Of a DNA stretch of 64,000 nucleotides, positions 45,620 through 55,185 are shown piece by piece (position 1 is the first letter of the stretch; the number at the start of each line of letters is the position of its first letter). The position numbers were made by a program, and so were the translations under genes. The notes beneath the pieces were generated by a model that was not told the origin of the DNA, did not search any database, and saw only the letters and a program-made list of their open reading frames with translations. This DNA comes from Lachnospiraceae bacterium UBA2864 (lineage in GTDB: Bacteria > Bacillota > Clostridia > Lachnospirales > Lachnospiraceae), in the NCBI GenBank assembly GCA_002350525.1, contig DEFA01000013.1, positions 1,363 to 65,362 of the forward strand, given 5' to 3'.

Positions 45620-46681
45620 ATGAATGAAGTAAGTAATAATAGATTATTGATAGATAAGCTGGAAGCGGAACATAAGCTGGATATGCAGGAGTGGATAACA
45701 CTTCTGGGAACCTATACGGAAGAAGACAGAGTTTATGCCGCTGAGAAGGCCCGCACCGTAGCGGATAAGGTATACGGAAAGAGTATATTTATAAGAGGAA
45801 TAGTGGAATTTTCGAATATCTGTAAGAATAACTGCTATTACTGCGGTATCAGAGCAGGTAACGAATGTCTTGAACGATACAGACTTACGGAAGAAGAGAT
45901 TCTTGAATGCTGCAGGGCAGGTTATGAGTACGGTTTCAGAACCTTCGTTCTCCAGAGCGGAGAAGATCTCAGCTACAGAACGGAAGATATATGCCATATA
46001 GTCTCTGAGATTAAGAGCGAATTTCCGGATTGTGCCGTGACTCTTTCAATCGGAGAAAAATCCCGTGAAGAGTATGCCGCATATAAGGAAGCGGGAGCGG
46101 ACAGATATCTTCTGCGCCATGAGACAGCGGACGAGGCGCATTACGAAAAACTTCATCCGGCAGATATGTCCTGGAAGAACCGTATGAGATGCCTCCGGGA
46201 TCTTAAAGAACTGGGATACCAGACAGGCTGCGGTATCATGGTGGGTTCCCCTTATCAGACGATTCAGTGTATCGCCGAAGATATGGTATTTATGGGAGAG
46301 TTTAAGCCGGAAATGATCGGTATCGGACCATTTCTCCCGCATAAGGATACACCTTTTAAAGATATGCCTAAGGGTTCTTATGAACTGACGCTGTTTCTCC
46401 TGAGTTTATCCAGACTCATGCTTCCGGAGGTGCTTCTTCCGGCAACGACAGCTCTGGGAACCATTCATCCGAGAGGAAGAGAGGAAGGTGTTCTTGCGGG
46501 AGCAAACGTAATCATGCCGAATCTCTCGCCTACCGAAGTAAGAAAGAACTACATGCTTTATGATAATAAAATCTGTACAGGTGATACCTCGGCAGCTTGC
46601 AGAGGCTGTATCGAAGCCAGAATGGAGAGAATCGGTTATAAGGTGGAGATTACAAGAGGTGACCACATATCGGCTAAGTAG
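45620..46681 (+). CDS. hydE: [FeFe]-hydrogenase maturation radical SAM enzyme HydE
   Basis: The 353-residue radical SAM protein has the cluster motif CKNNCYYCGIR near residue 68, the LQSGEDLSY segment and the C-terminal CxxC-type region IMPNLSPTEVRKNY with CRGC. It is related to BioB/PylB. HydE acts with HydG and HydF to build the H-cluster. The partner HydG must be elsewhere. A terminator follows the stop codon closely. Confidence 0.94.
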   Translation: MNEVSNNRLLIDKLEAEHKLDMQEWITLLGTYTEEDRVYAAEKARTVADKVYGKSIFIRGIVEFSNICKNNCYYCGIRAGNECLERYRLTEEEILECCRAGYEYGFRTFVLQSGEDLSYRTEDICHIVSEIKSEFPDCAVTLSIGEKSREEYAAYKEAGADRYLLRHETADEAHYEKLHPADMSWKNRMRCLRDLKELGYQTGCGIMVGSPYQTIQCIAEDMVFMGEFKPEMIGIGPFLPHKDTPFKDMPKGSYELTLFLLSLSRLMLPEVLLPATTALGTIHPRGREEGVLAGANVIMPNLSPTEVRKNYMLYDNKICTGDTSAACRGCIEARMERIGYKVEITRGDHISAK

Positions 46682-46716
46682 AATTGTGACAACAGTTTCT
46701 ATTCAGAACATTGAAA

Positions 46717-46750
46717 AGAACAGGAGAGACAAGGCTTCTGTTCTTTTTTT
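46717..46750 (+). terminator. Intrinsic terminator
   Basis: AGAACAG (46717-46723) pairs with CTGTTCT (46738-46744) and is followed by a run of T. Confidence 0.88.
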
Positions 46751-46834
46751 GCTTCATATTTGATATTTTTTGAACCTTTTCTTCAAACGTGAAAATATAT
46801 AAATGTAAGCGAACAACGTTGTTAGGAGATTGAC

Positions 46835-47350
46835 ATGGATTCTGTAAAATTTGAAAAGTATATAGAGCTATACGGCAGAGACGTGTATTCCTTCTGTTTA
46901 TATATGACGCGGAATAAGGAGGATGCAGAGGATCTGTACCAGCAGACCTTTCTCGTTGCATTTGAAAAGAATGAGATTGATGAGGGAGGTAATCCGAAAT
47001 CGTATTTTATTACTATCGCATCTAATATATGGAACAATGTTAAGAGGAAGCGTGCAAGGCGGGAACTTAACGCAGGCACAGCTTATCTTGATGACGAAGA
47101 GGTTGAATTACTCGCGGACACAGGAGACTCCGTTGAGGATGAGGTGATAAGTAAGGATGAGAAGGATAAGCTGAGACGGCTTGTATCAGCGCTTCCCGAT
47201 AAGTACAGAGCGGTAATTCTAATGTACTATATGGAGGAAATGTCAGTCTATGATATCGCTTCGGCGCTTAGGATTCCTGCGGGAACGGTAAAGAGCAGGA
47301 TGAACAAAGCGAGAAAAATATTGAAGGAGAAAATGGCATATGACAGATAA
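46835..47350 (+). CDS. ECF-type sigma-70 family sigma factor
   Basis: The 171-residue protein has region 2 (YIELYGRDVYSFCLYMTRNK, then EDAEDLYQQTFLVAF) and region 4 (LVSALPDKYRAVILMYYMEE, then MSVYDIASALRIPAGTVKSR) but no region 1 or 3, typical of extracytoplasmic-function sigma factors. A 12-bp palindrome AACAACGTTGTT (46812-46823) lies just before the ribosome site (TTAGGAGATT). Its stop overlaps the next gene, so both are coupled. It may direct transcription of this operon. Confidence 0.93.
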   Translation: MDSVKFEKYIELYGRDVYSFCLYMTRNKEDAEDLYQQTFLVAFEKNEIDEGGNPKSYFITIASNIWNNVKRKRARRELNAGTAYLDDEEVELLADTGDSVEDEVISKDEKDKLRRLVSALPDKYRAVILMYYMEEMSVYDIASALRIPAGTVKSRMNKARKILKEKMAYDR

Positions 47351-48251
47351 AGAGTTAGATATAATGTTAAAAAAATCTCTGCAAACTTCATATTTACCGA
47401 ACGATGACGTTAACATATCATTGATGGACAAAATCAGAAGCTTAGACGAGGGTAAAGGTAAAAGTGATAGCGAAGGAAGGTCCAACGAGATAGTTTCGGT
47501 GATAAGAAATGCAAGAAAGCCAATATCCTGGATAGTAAAGGCGGCAATATTCTTCCTTGTATTTTCCGCACTGGGAACCGGTGGGGTTCTGGCAGCGAAT
47601 TACCTCTTGAAGCAGTCTGAAGTATACGAGCATGGAGTTTCGGTAGGGGGAAACGTAAATGATGAGGATCTTGCTGAACCGTGGGAAGATGTACCGGAAG
47701 AAAGCCTCGGAACCGAAGAAGGTAAAGGGGGAGATCTTTGGTATTCCAAGGAAGTGATCCTAACAGACGGAACGTACCAGAATTCATTATATAGCTACAG
47801 AACATATGAGGAGGGTACAAAGGATTCGGGATTTCCTAATATCTTCAGTGAACCTATAGGTACACCACAGAGTATAACTTATGTTGTTACAGAAGTTACG
47901 TCAGACGGAAAGGTAGCCGGCGAGGCAATTGATAAAACACTGGATTCGATATTTGACTATAAGGGACATAGAGTATACCTTTCTCAGGATGTAATGCCGG
48001 GCGCTTCGGCAGATTCCGGCTATAGTGTATGTATGAATAAGACTGCTAATACCAGAAGTTATACTTCATCTCAGGGCATTGTATTTACACTGGTGGATGA
48101 CATCGAGGCAGATGTGGATAACTGGACAAGAAAAGGCACAAGAACCTATGTCATGCTTTCTTACGGTAATTACAGAGGCTTTATATATTTTGAAGAGATG
48201 GACGATAATGATATCCATGATATATTGGATAAAATCGTATTAGGAGAGTAA
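47340..48251 (+). CDS. Probable membrane anti-sigma factor
   Basis: The 303-residue protein begins inside the end of the sigma gene. It has a short cytoplasmic N-terminal part (about 1-60), one transmembrane helix (about 62-84, VKAAIFFLVFSALGTGGVLAA) and an extracytoplasmic domain of about 210 residues. This is the layout of ECF anti-sigma proteins, and no zinc-binding HxxxCxxC motif is seen. The outer domain is not recognised. Inhibition of the sigma factor is inferred from position and topology. Confidence 0.75.
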   Translation: MTDKELDIMLKKSLQTSYLPNDDVNISLMDKIRSLDEGKGKSDSEGRSNEIVSVIRNARKPISWIVKAAIFFLVFSALGTGGVLAANYLLKQSEVYEHGVSVGGNVNDEDLAEPWEDVPEESLGTEEGKGGDLWYSKEVILTDGTYQNSLYSYRTYEEGTKDSGFPNIFSEPIGTPQSITYVVTEVTSDGKVAGEAIDKTLDSIFDYKGHRVYLSQDVMPGASADSGYSVCMNKTANTRSYTSSQGIVFTLVDDIEADVDNWTRKGTRTYVMLSYGNYRGFIYFEEMDDNDIHDILDKIVLGE

Positions 48252-48255
48252 TAAA

Positions 48256-49482
48256 ATGGTAAAGAATATAAAGGGATTTTTGAAAAAAGCATCTGTACCC
48301 GTAATGACGGGGATGATGCTCCTGGGTTTTGCCGGTTGCGGCAGTGGTAAGGCGAGAGAAGATGTAACGGAAATGGTTAAAGAAGCTGATAATGTTACGG
48401 AAGATGTGGAAGAAAAGGTTAAAAGTGAAGAAGCGTCTTCAATCACCGAAGCAGCTGACAAATCGGCAGTAAGGACGGAGGCTGTAACGGAAGAAACCGA
48501 AAAAACTTCGGATGATACGGAGGCAACAACAGAAGCCGTACAGGTATCGGAAGACGGGGAGACTCATATTACAGACGAAGCAGGCGGAGCATATAGCAGA
48601 GTTGTTTTCAGCGGTGATCCGGAGGAGCTTGTGAAGTTTGACAAGCATACTTACTATGAAGGCGATGATTTCTTTATATTCTTCCAGAAGGATACGGAAG
48701 TTCCGGGAGATACAGCACTTTTTGTGGACGGAATCATGGCAGAGCTTGAAGAGGTAGAACATATGAAGTATTCCGACGGAGAAGATGACGGAGACAGCTT
48801 CTGGAGAGATTATCATTTTGACGGTCAGTTTCAGGGAATCAACGAGGACTGCGATAAGATCAATATCTTTGTGCTGAACGATCCGGAGAACGGTAATATA
48901 GAGTGCGCCACGGTAAATGAATGCCTGCTCTATGATGATGACTTTACGGAAACAGGAGACAGCGGATCGGAAGGAACCGTATACCACGAGCTGGCACATG
49001 TACTGCGACTGAGACAGAGCCCGAATCTGGGGTCTGTTATGGAGGAAGGCGTTGCATTATACTCGGAATATGAACTTATGAAGAAGCATGGTTACAAAGA
49101 TTACTCCATGATACAGTATGTGGATGATTATAATAACGAAAAGCTTCTTGAAAAGGGAATCCTGGAGAAACCGGAGAGAGCTTACTGGGATATATCCAAG
49201 GAAGACTATGATATCGAGCAGCTTAATTACCAGTATGGTTTCAGATTCGTCTGCTTTTTATATGATGAATATGGTGACGATGTCATAAAGAATATAGGTG
49301 AAGTGGCAAGTAAGACAAAGTATGATGCTTATCAGACGGACCCTTCGATTCTGATAGAGATAATAAAGAAGGGTACATCAGAGGATGTATATGAGAGATT
49401 CGGAAAGTGGCTTCCGGAAAACTGGCCGGCAAAAAGCGCTGAGTGTATGGAATATCTCGGAATAAACAACTCGATAGAGTAA
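48256..49482 (+). CDS. HExxH-motif lipoprotein, putative metallopeptidase
   Basis: The 408-residue protein has a lipoprotein signal (lipobox FAGC near residue 24), a ~75-residue Glu/Thr-rich spacer, then a domain containing HELAH near residue 246 (in VYHELAHVLRLRQS) and a downstream EEGVALYSE segment that could supply the third zinc ligand, as in gluzincins. It is in one operon with the ECF sigma factor and its probable anti-sigma factor, so it is likely an envelope-stress or surface proteolysis component. Peptidase activity is inferred. Confidence 0.78.
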   Translation: MVKNIKGFLKKASVPVMTGMMLLGFAGCGSGKAREDVTEMVKEADNVTEDVEEKVKSEEASSITEAADKSAVRTEAVTEETEKTSDDTEATTEAVQVSEDGETHITDEAGGAYSRVVFSGDPEELVKFDKHTYYEGDDFFIFFQKDTEVPGDTALFVDGIMAELEEVEHMKYSDGEDDGDSFWRDYHFDGQFQGINEDCDKINIFVLNDPENGNIECATVNECLLYDDDFTETGDSGSEGTVYHELAHVLRLRQSPNLGSVMEEGVALYSEYELMKKHGYKDYSMIQYVDDYNNEKLLEKGILEKPERAYWDISKEDYDIEQLNYQYGFRFVCFLYDEYGDDVIKNIGEVASKTKYDAYQTDPSILIEIIKKGTSEDVYERFGKWLPENWPAKSAECMEYLGINNSIE

Positions 49483-49490
49483 GGTGATTT

Positions 49491-49531
49491 TAAAAGCTGT
49501 TATGGATATGATTCCATAGCAGCTTTTTTCC
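49491..49531 (+). terminator. Intrinsic terminator
   Basis: AAAAGCTGtTATGG pairs with CCATAgCAGCTTTT and ends in a T-run. It closes the sigma-factor operon. Confidence 0.9.
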
Positions 49532-49554
49532 CTATATTTTGGAGGGTTTTGGGA

Positions 49555-49583
49555 TTGCAAGTATATTGAAATGGTGTTACAAT
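49555..49583 (+). promoter_or_regulatory. Promoter of the nitrogenase-like operon
   Basis: TTGCAA (49555-49560) and TACAAT (49578-49583) are separated by 17 nt. Transcription would start near 49590 and produce a leader of about 170 nt before the first gene. Confidence 0.7.
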
Positions 49584-49589
49584 GACCTT

Positions 49590-49730
49590 CCAAAGAAAAA
49601 TATTAGACCAACCTGATATTGAAACTCGAAAGAAGATTTCGGCTTGAGATAGAAGCATGTGGGAATGGACGTGGGCTCTAAGTCTACGCTGTTACTCGCA
49701 CTCTTCGTATGCCGAAGGGTGTTTTTTTTA
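49590..49730 (+). promoter_or_regulatory. Leader RNA of the nitrogenase-like operon, candidate riboswitch or attenuator
   Basis: The leader between promoter and first gene contains a hairpin CGAAA-gaaga-TTTCG (49627-49641) flanked by CTC/GAG. After a G-rich segment around 49658-49675 comes the stem CACTCTTCG/CGAAGGGTG (49699-49721) and eight T residues (49722-49729). A complete intrinsic terminator inside a leader, with the operon behind it, means the transcript is subject to conditional termination. I do not recognise a known riboswitch class. A small hairpin AGCC-tta-GGCT (49730-49740) lies just before the ribosome site. Confidence 0.6.
49699..49730 (+). terminator. Intrinsic terminator within the leader
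   Basis: A nine-base-pair stem (one G-U pair) with loop tatgc, followed by eight T residues, upstream of the operon's first gene. Confidence 0.85.
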
Positions 49731-49761
49731 GCCTTAGGCTAAAATGCAAAGGAGTTTATAT

Positions 49762-50508
49762 ATGATAAAGTTTGCAATATATGGAAAAGGCGGAATAGGT
49801 AAATCGACATTATCCTCAAATCTTTCTGCGGCTCTTGCGGCAAGAGGACTTACGGTCATGCAGATAGGCTGTGACCCCAAAGCGGATTCCACAACACTTC
49901 TGAGACCTAAGGAAGAAATGTCGACAGTGCTGGATCTTGTAAGAAGCAAGAAGCCGTTCACACTGGAAGATATGGTTAAGGAAAGCTCTGCCGGGGTTTA
50001 CTGCGTTGAGGCCGGTGGACCGATACCGGGACTCGGATGTGCAGGAAGAGGTATCATAAATGCTTTGGAATCTCTTGAAGCAAAGGGAGCTTACGAGAAG
50101 TATAATCCGGACGTTGTAATATATGATGTTCTCGGTGACGTTGTCTGCGGAGGCTTCACTATGCCTATGCGTAAGGGCTATGCGGATAAAGTATATATAG
50201 TTACTTCAGGAGAGAAGATGTCCATATATGCTGCGGCAAACATTGCCATGGCTGTGGAGAATTTTAAGAAGCGTGACTATGCAAGGCTTGGAGGGATAAT
50301 CCTTAATTGTCGCGGTGTGGAAGATGAAGAGAAGAGAGCCCGCGAACTGGCTTCGGATTTTAATACGGAAGTTATCACGGTAGTACCGCGTGACAGTATA
50401 TTTGAAAAGGCGGAAGCAGAGGGGAAAACCGTTGTAGAACTCTTCCCTGACAGTGAAGTGACAAAGATACTTCTGGCTGCCGCAGATAAGATAATGGAAG
50501 CAGAATAA
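49762..50508 (+). CDS. NifH-like reductase (first copy)
   Basis: The ATG at 49762 follows AAGGAG and gives 248 residues. It has the P-loop GKGGIGKST, switch I CDPKADST, the bridging cysteines Cys93 (GLGCAGRG) and Cys129 ([11 protein letters not shown]), and Arg96 at the position of the regulatory Arg of NifH. It should be a homodimeric ATP-dependent reductase with one [4Fe-4S] cluster between subunits. It is shorter than NifH (about 275-296). It heads the six-gene H-D-K-H-D-K set. Compared with BchL and CfbC, no diagnostic feature settles its group. Confidence 0.9.
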   Translation: MIKFAIYGKGGIGKSTLSSNLSAALAARGLTVMQIGCDPKADSTTLLRPKEEMSTVLDLVRSKKPFTLEDMVKESSAGVYCVEAGGPIPGLGCAGRGIINALESLEAKGAYEKYNPDVVIYDVLGDVVCGGFTMPMRKGYADKVYIVTSGEKMSIYAAANIAMAVENFKKRDYARLGGIILNCRGVEDEEKRARELASDFNTEVITVVPRDSIFEKAEAEGKTVVELFPDSEVTKILLAAADKIMEAE

Positions 50509-50538
50509 TAAAAGCATAGTAATGTTTGAGGATCGGAT

Positions 50539-51927
50539 ATGATTAAAGCACTTCAGACAACTGAACAGAGAATACCGGAACCGGTACTGCTGAAGGATAT
50601 AGATTTTAATGCGCCTTTTTACGAAGGACTGCAGTATAATGCACCGGCCAGAGGTGTATGGAATATCGTTCATACGGGCATGCTGATCCCGGAAACACAT
50701 CAGGTTTATGTCTGTGCTCAGGGGTGTCTGAGAGGTGTTATTCTTACAGCTGCCGAGATGAATGAGACCACCCGTATGTCGTGGGTTGCTCTCCGTGAAG
50801 AGGATATGTGGAACGGAGAGATGGAGAAACGTGTTATAGAAGGCACGGCTCACATCGTGGATAAGATGGAGAAAAAGCCGAGATGTATCCTTATATATCT
50901 CAGCTGTATGCATATGTTTGAAGGTTGTGACTTCATGATGATAACGGATGAGCTGCATGAGATGTATCCGGATATTGATTTTGTGGAGTGCTACATGATT
51001 CCGACTATGAGAAAGACCATGTCGCCGGATGCCATGATGAAGATAAGTCTCTATGAAGCTGTAGAAAAGTTGGAGAAGGACGAGAGTCTGGTCGGAATCA
51101 TCGGATCTAATCTGCCGAATGCGAAAGATTCGGATCTGGTATCCCTTATAGAATTGTCATCCCATAAGGTATGGGATATAACGGATTGCAGGTCCTATGA
51201 CGAGTATCTCCGTCTGGGAGCGGCAGGGCGGATAGTATCATATCTTAATGTTACCGATGCTGCTGCAAAACAGCTTAAGGAAAGACTCGGGTGTGAGTGG
51301 AGCAAGGTGCCTCTTCGATTTGATGAGACGAAGCTCGATGAGAGTCTTATTTCTTTCGGAGAAGCTCTGGGACTTACCCGGGATACGGTAGAAAAGTGGA
51401 TCGCGGAGCGTAAGGCAGAAGCTTATGCGGCACTTGATGAAGCCTCAGGTATTATAGGCGATACCGAGATTGCTATAGATTATACGGCATTTCCTTATAT
51501 ACTCGAATTTGCGGAATTATTACTGAAGCACGGCTTCAATGTAAAGAGGATTTATTCGGATAATTTCCCGGCAGATGAAAGAGATGCGTACGAGAGGATC
51601 ATATCCCGAGAGACGGATCCGGAAGTGAGGGAACAAGTATCTTCCGAAGAAAATGCCGGATATATAAAGCTTTATCCGACCAACGAGCCGGCCATGAGAT
51701 TTGCGGCTTCGGAGAATTCCTCCGACAGCAGGATTCTTGCCATCGGGCAGAAAGCGGCTTATTTTACGGGAACACAGCATTTCGTTGATATAGTCGAAGG
51801 CGGCGGAATGTTTGGATATGATGCAGTGAAGAAGATAGCCGGACTTATGACGGAAGCCTATCGGGAGAAAAAGGATACAAAGAAGATCATCAGTCACAAG
51901 GGATGGGGGTGCGACAGCTGCCTATGA
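50539..51927 (+). CDS. NifD-like oxidoreductase component 1 subunit (first copy)
   Basis: This is a 462-residue nitrogenase component 1-type protein. The cysteines available for a cluster at the subunit interface are Cys59 and Cys63 (YVCAQGCLRG), Cys116, Cys123 (YLSCMH) and Cys130. The second P-cluster Cys of NifD has no clear counterpart, so a simple [4Fe-4S] or altered cluster is more likely than a P-cluster. I see no NifD-like FeMo-cofactor Cys ligand. The C-terminus ends in GWGCDSCL, an unusual Cys-x2-Cys tail. The gene is coupled to the K-like gene by an ATGA overlap. Confidence 0.82.
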   Translation: MIKALQTTEQRIPEPVLLKDIDFNAPFYEGLQYNAPARGVWNIVHTGMLIPETHQVYVCAQGCLRGVILTAAEMNETTRMSWVALREEDMWNGEMEKRVIEGTAHIVDKMEKKPRCILIYLSCMHMFEGCDFMMITDELHEMYPDIDFVECYMIPTMRKTMSPDAMMKISLYEAVEKLEKDESLVGIIGSNLPNAKDSDLVSLIELSSHKVWDITDCRSYDEYLRLGAAGRIVSYLNVTDAAAKQLKERLGCEWSKVPLRFDETKLDESLISFGEALGLTRDTVEKWIAERKAEAYAALDEASGIIGDTEIAIDYTAFPYILEFAELLLKHGFNVKRIYSDNFPADERDAYERIISRETDPEVREQVSSEENAGYIKLYPTNEPAMRFAASENSSDSRILAIGQKAAYFTGTQHFVDIVEGGGMFGYDAVKKIAGLMTEAYREKKDTKKIISHKGWGCDSCL

Positions 51928-53123
51928 ATCAGACTGCAAGAATAATATCAATATATGTAGCGGATACTTCGGGCGTCTGCTCGGCACTGTATGAGTTCGG
52001 TGGCATGACAGTCATACATGATGCATCGGGCTGTAATTCCACTTATACGACGCATGATGAGCCGAGATGGTATGACATGGACAGCATGATGTATATATCC
52101 GGTCTCACGGAGAATGATGCTGTAATGGGTAACGACGATAAGTTTATAGATGACCTTGTAACTGCGGCAGAGGAGCTTCGTCCCGAATATATCGCCATAT
52201 GTGCGTCACCTATGCCGGCCATGATCGGTATCGATATGGATGCCATAGCTTATGAAGTGGAGAATCAGACGGGAATTCCTGCCTTTTACGTAAAGACCAA
52301 CGGCATGCAGAGTTATATAACGGGAGCCGGTAATGCTTTCCTTAAGCTGTCCGAGAGATTTACGGGAACTTTAGATGAGTTGAAGGATTCTGCGACAGAT
52401 ATAGATAATGCGGCATCCGGTACCAGAGTTAACATCCTCGGAATGACACCGCTTGACTTTCCTCTGGGAACAGATAAGGAAATCCGGAAATGGCTTGTGA
52501 AGAACGGATTTGAGGTGAACTCATGCATCGGCATGGGAACTTCTCTGGATGAAGTTAGAAGACTCAACAGAGCGGATGTAAGTATAGTTGTATCTTCAGC
52601 GGGACGGCCGCTGGCCGAGAGCCTGAAGCAGAGATACGGGATTCCTTATATTGTCGGTGTTCCGTACGGGAAATGCTTCGCTGCATTTCTGGCTGAAGAA
52701 CTGAGGACTGCAGCAGGTAAGAAGGGGACGCCGGGTGAAGTCGTTACTAATGTTGCGGGAAAATACAGAAGCTTTGACAGCAGGATCGCAGTGTTCGGAG
52801 AGAGTGTTCTTGCAACTTCACTTGCGGCTGCAATATCCGTATGTACGGGGCAGGGAACGAGAGTTCTTGAAACCGTAGGAGACGGAGATATGTCCCAGCT
52901 TTCAGAGTCGGACATTTCCTGTGATGATGAAGAGCGCCTGGAAGAGGAACTTAAAGCTTCGGAGATAGTGATAGCAGATCCTCTGTTCCGCCCGATATGC
53001 GGTGACGGAGAATTCATCAGACTTCCGCATGATGCTTTCTCGGGAAGATGTTATAAGTCGGAAGAGATAAATATGATAGATACGGATGTTCCGTTCTTTA
53101 ATAGATTGAAGGAGTTTGGATAA
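51924..53123 (+). CDS. NifK-like oxidoreductase component 1 subunit (first copy)
   Basis: The ATG at 51924 overlaps the upstream stop (ATGA), giving 399 residues. The three cysteines Cys19 (SGVCSALYE), Cys37 (DASGCNST) and Cys93 (AICASP) are spaced 18 and 56 apart, similar to the three P-cluster cysteines of NifK (25 and 58), so a cluster at the D/K interface is likely. A DEPRW motif follows Cys37 and is shared with the second K-like copy. The protein is well shorter than NifK (about 520). It overlaps the next nifH-like gene (TAATG). Confidence 0.82.
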   Translation: MNQTARIISIYVADTSGVCSALYEFGGMTVIHDASGCNSTYTTHDEPRWYDMDSMMYISGLTENDAVMGNDDKFIDDLVTAAEELRPEYIAICASPMPAMIGIDMDAIAYEVENQTGIPAFYVKTNGMQSYITGAGNAFLKLSERFTGTLDELKDSATDIDNAASGTRVNILGMTPLDFPLGTDKEIRKWLVKNGFEVNSCIGMGTSLDEVRRLNRADVSIVVSSAGRPLAESLKQRYGIPYIVGVPYGKCFAAFLAEELRTAAGKKGTPGEVVTNVAGKYRSFDSRIAVFGESVLATSLAAAISVCTGQGTRVLETVGDGDMSQLSESDISCDDEERLEEELKASEIVIADPLFRPICGDGEFIRLPHDAFSGRCYKSEEINMIDTDVPFFNRLKEFG

Positions 53124-53890
53124 TGATAAAGGTAGCCATATACGGTAAGGGCGGAATAGGTAAATCGACCGTTACGTCGAACCTTTCTGCGGCACTTGCT
53201 TCACTTGGTAAGAGAGTAATTCAGATCGGGTGTGATCCCAAGGCAGATTCGACAGCGAATCTTCTCTCGGGTAATCCCGTGATGCCGGTAATGAACTATA
53301 TGCGTGAGCATGACGAGGAACCGACATCTCTGGATCAGATAACAAGAGAAGGTTTCGGAGGAGTTCTCTGTATAGAGACAGGAGGACCGACACCGGGACT
53401 GGGCTGCGCCGGAAGAGGGATCATAACCACATTTTCACTTCTGGAAGAGCTGGAGCTTTTTAAGAAGTATAAGCCGGATGCGGTACTGTATGACGTACTC
53501 GGAGATGTTGTCTGCGGCGGCTTTGCGGCTCCCATAAGAGAAGGATATGCGGAAAAGGTTCTGATAGTTACCTCGGGTGAGAAGATGGCTCTTTATGCGG
53601 CGGATAATATCAACAGTGCGGTGAACAACTTTCAGGACAGAAGCTATGCAAAGGTAAGAGGCATCGTTATGAATCGCCGTGCGGTAGAGGGCGAGGAAGA
53701 GAAGGTACGTGCTTTTGCGGAGAGGACCGGACTTCCTATAGTTGCGGATATTCCGAGAACCAATGATATCATTCACTATGAAGATATGGGTAAGACCGTG
53801 ATCGAAGGTGATCCGACACTTGAAGTAAGTAAGAGATTCCTTGATCTGGCAAGACTGCTTATAGAAGAAGATGAAAAGGATAACAGGTAA
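53123..53890 (+). CDS. NifH-like reductase (second copy)
   Basis: The 255-residue paralogue of the first NifH-like protein starts within the upstream stop. It keeps [16 protein letters not shown], Cys95 (GLGCAGRG), Cys131 (GDVVCGGF) and the regulatory-type Arg98. The two NifH-like proteins differ mainly in the region after switch I and in the C-terminal third. Having a dedicated reductase for each D/K pair, or one for each of two steps, is a possible reading. Confidence 0.9.
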   Translation: MIKVAIYGKGGIGKSTVTSNLSAALASLGKRVIQIGCDPKADSTANLLSGNPVMPVMNYMREHDEEPTSLDQITREGFGGVLCIETGGPTPGLGCAGRGIITTFSLLEELELFKKYKPDAVLYDVLGDVVCGGFAAPIREGYAEKVLIVTSGEKMALYAADNINSAVNNFQDRSYAKVRGIVMNRRAVEGEEEKVRAFAERTGLPIVADIPRTNDIIHYEDMGKTVIEGDPTLEVSKRFLDLARLLIEEDEKDNR

Positions 53891-55171
53891 ATGAGCGAAG
53901 CTTTTTTTAAAACTGCAAAAGAACTGGCGGAGACGGGACTTGCCGGACTTCCGGCAGAACTGAAGAGTTCCGAGCATCTGATATACAGCTCGCCGGCGAC
54001 ACTGTCCTTTAATTCTCCGGGAGCGAAGGGGTTCGGTGTAAAGCGTGCGGGCCTTGCCGTGCCGGATTCGGTTATGCTGCTTGTCTCACCGGGATGCTGC
54101 GGCAGGAATACATCACTCTTCCGCTCAGCACCTGAATACAGAGACCGTTTCTTCTTCCAGCTTCTGGATGATACCGATATCGTAACGGGAAGACATCTAA
54201 CCAAGATTCCGCAGGCAGCTGAGGAAATGCTCTCGGTTCTGAGGAAGAAGCCTTCTGCGATCATGATATGTATCACCTGTGTCGATGCGCTTCTCGGAAC
54301 GGATATGGAGCGTGTATGCAGACGTGTAACGGAGAAGACGGGAATTCCGGCGGTGGCCTGCTACATGTATGCTCTGACAAGAGAGAAGAGACTTCCGCCT
54401 ATGGCGGCGGTAAGAACTTCTGTTTATTCGCTTCTTGAAAAACAGGAAAAACGTAATTCTGCCGATATGAATATACTCGGATATTTCACACCTCTCTTTG
54501 ACAGTTCGGAGCTATATACTCTGATGAAGTCGATAGGTATTAAGAATATCCGTGAGCTTTCAAGATGTAACAATATTGAAGAGTATCATGAGCTCTCAAA
54601 GGCTAATTTCAGTCTTGTTCTGAATCCGGAAGCGAGAGCTGCGGCGCAGGATATGGAGCAGAGACTGGGCATTCCATTTATAGAGCTGCTCAGACTCTAT
54701 AGAATAGATAAGATCAGAAATCAGTACAGACTTCTGGGACAGGCTCTCGGAGCAGAGCTTGACGACACGGAGTTTTATGAGACTGCAAGAAAAACAGTGG
54801 ATGATTTCAGAGACAGATACGGAAAACTGGAGTTTGCGGTCGGCGAGATACAGAACGGAGATCCTATCGAGATGGCGCTTATGCTTATTGAAGAGGGATT
54901 TGCCGTTAAAGAAATCTTCGCAACCATCGGTGAACTGAATTTCCGCTTCCTGAAGAAACTTGCGGAGCTGAGTCCGGAGACAAAGATATATTCGAATCTT
55001 TCACCGACCATGCTTCATTATAAGGAAGAAAAGGTGGATGTATATATCGGAGCAGACTGCGAATATTATCATCCCGGGACTCCGGGAATCGACTGGTGTG
55101 ATGATTCACAGCCGTTCGGTTATGACGGAGTTATAAAACTGTTTGAGAGATTAGCGGATAAGCTATCATAA
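53891..55171 (+). CDS. NifD-like oxidoreductase component 1 subunit (second copy)
   Basis: This 426-residue protein starts directly after the preceding stop codon. The likely cluster cysteines are Cys69 and Cys70 (SPGCCGRN) and Cys127 and Cys130 (ICITCVDA). A conserved FGYDGVIKLFERL segment near the C-terminus parallels the FGYDAV segment of the first copy. The two D-like proteins are clearly diverged, so the second set is not a recent duplication. Function is unknown; the component 1 family includes nitrogenase, chlorophyllide reductases, CfbD and methylthio-alkane reductase. Confidence 0.8.
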   Translation: MSEAFFKTAKELAETGLAGLPAELKSSEHLIYSSPATLSFNSPGAKGFGVKRAGLAVPDSVMLLVSPGCCGRNTSLFRSAPEYRDRFFFQLLDDTDIVTGRHLTKIPQAAEEMLSVLRKKPSAIMICITCVDALLGTDMERVCRRVTEKTGIPAVACYMYALTREKRLPPMAAVRTSVYSLLEKQEKRNSADMNILGYFTPLFDSSELYTLMKSIGIKNIRELSRCNNIEEYHELSKANFSLVLNPEARAAAQDMEQRLGIPFIELLRLYRIDKIRNQYRLLGQALGAELDDTEFYETARKTVDDFRDRYGKLEFAVGEIQNGDPIEMALMLIEEGFAVKEIFATIGELNFRFLKKLAELSPETKIYSNLSPTMLHYKEEKVDVYIGADCEYYHPGTPGIDWCDDSQPFGYDGVIKLFERLADKLS

Positions 55172-55185
55172 TATCGGAGTGTTCT

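Noticed and set aside
46760..46812. ECF-type promoter before the sigma gene
   Set aside because: A GAACC element is present, but the CGT-like -10 is only about 11 nt away, shorter than known ECF spacers.
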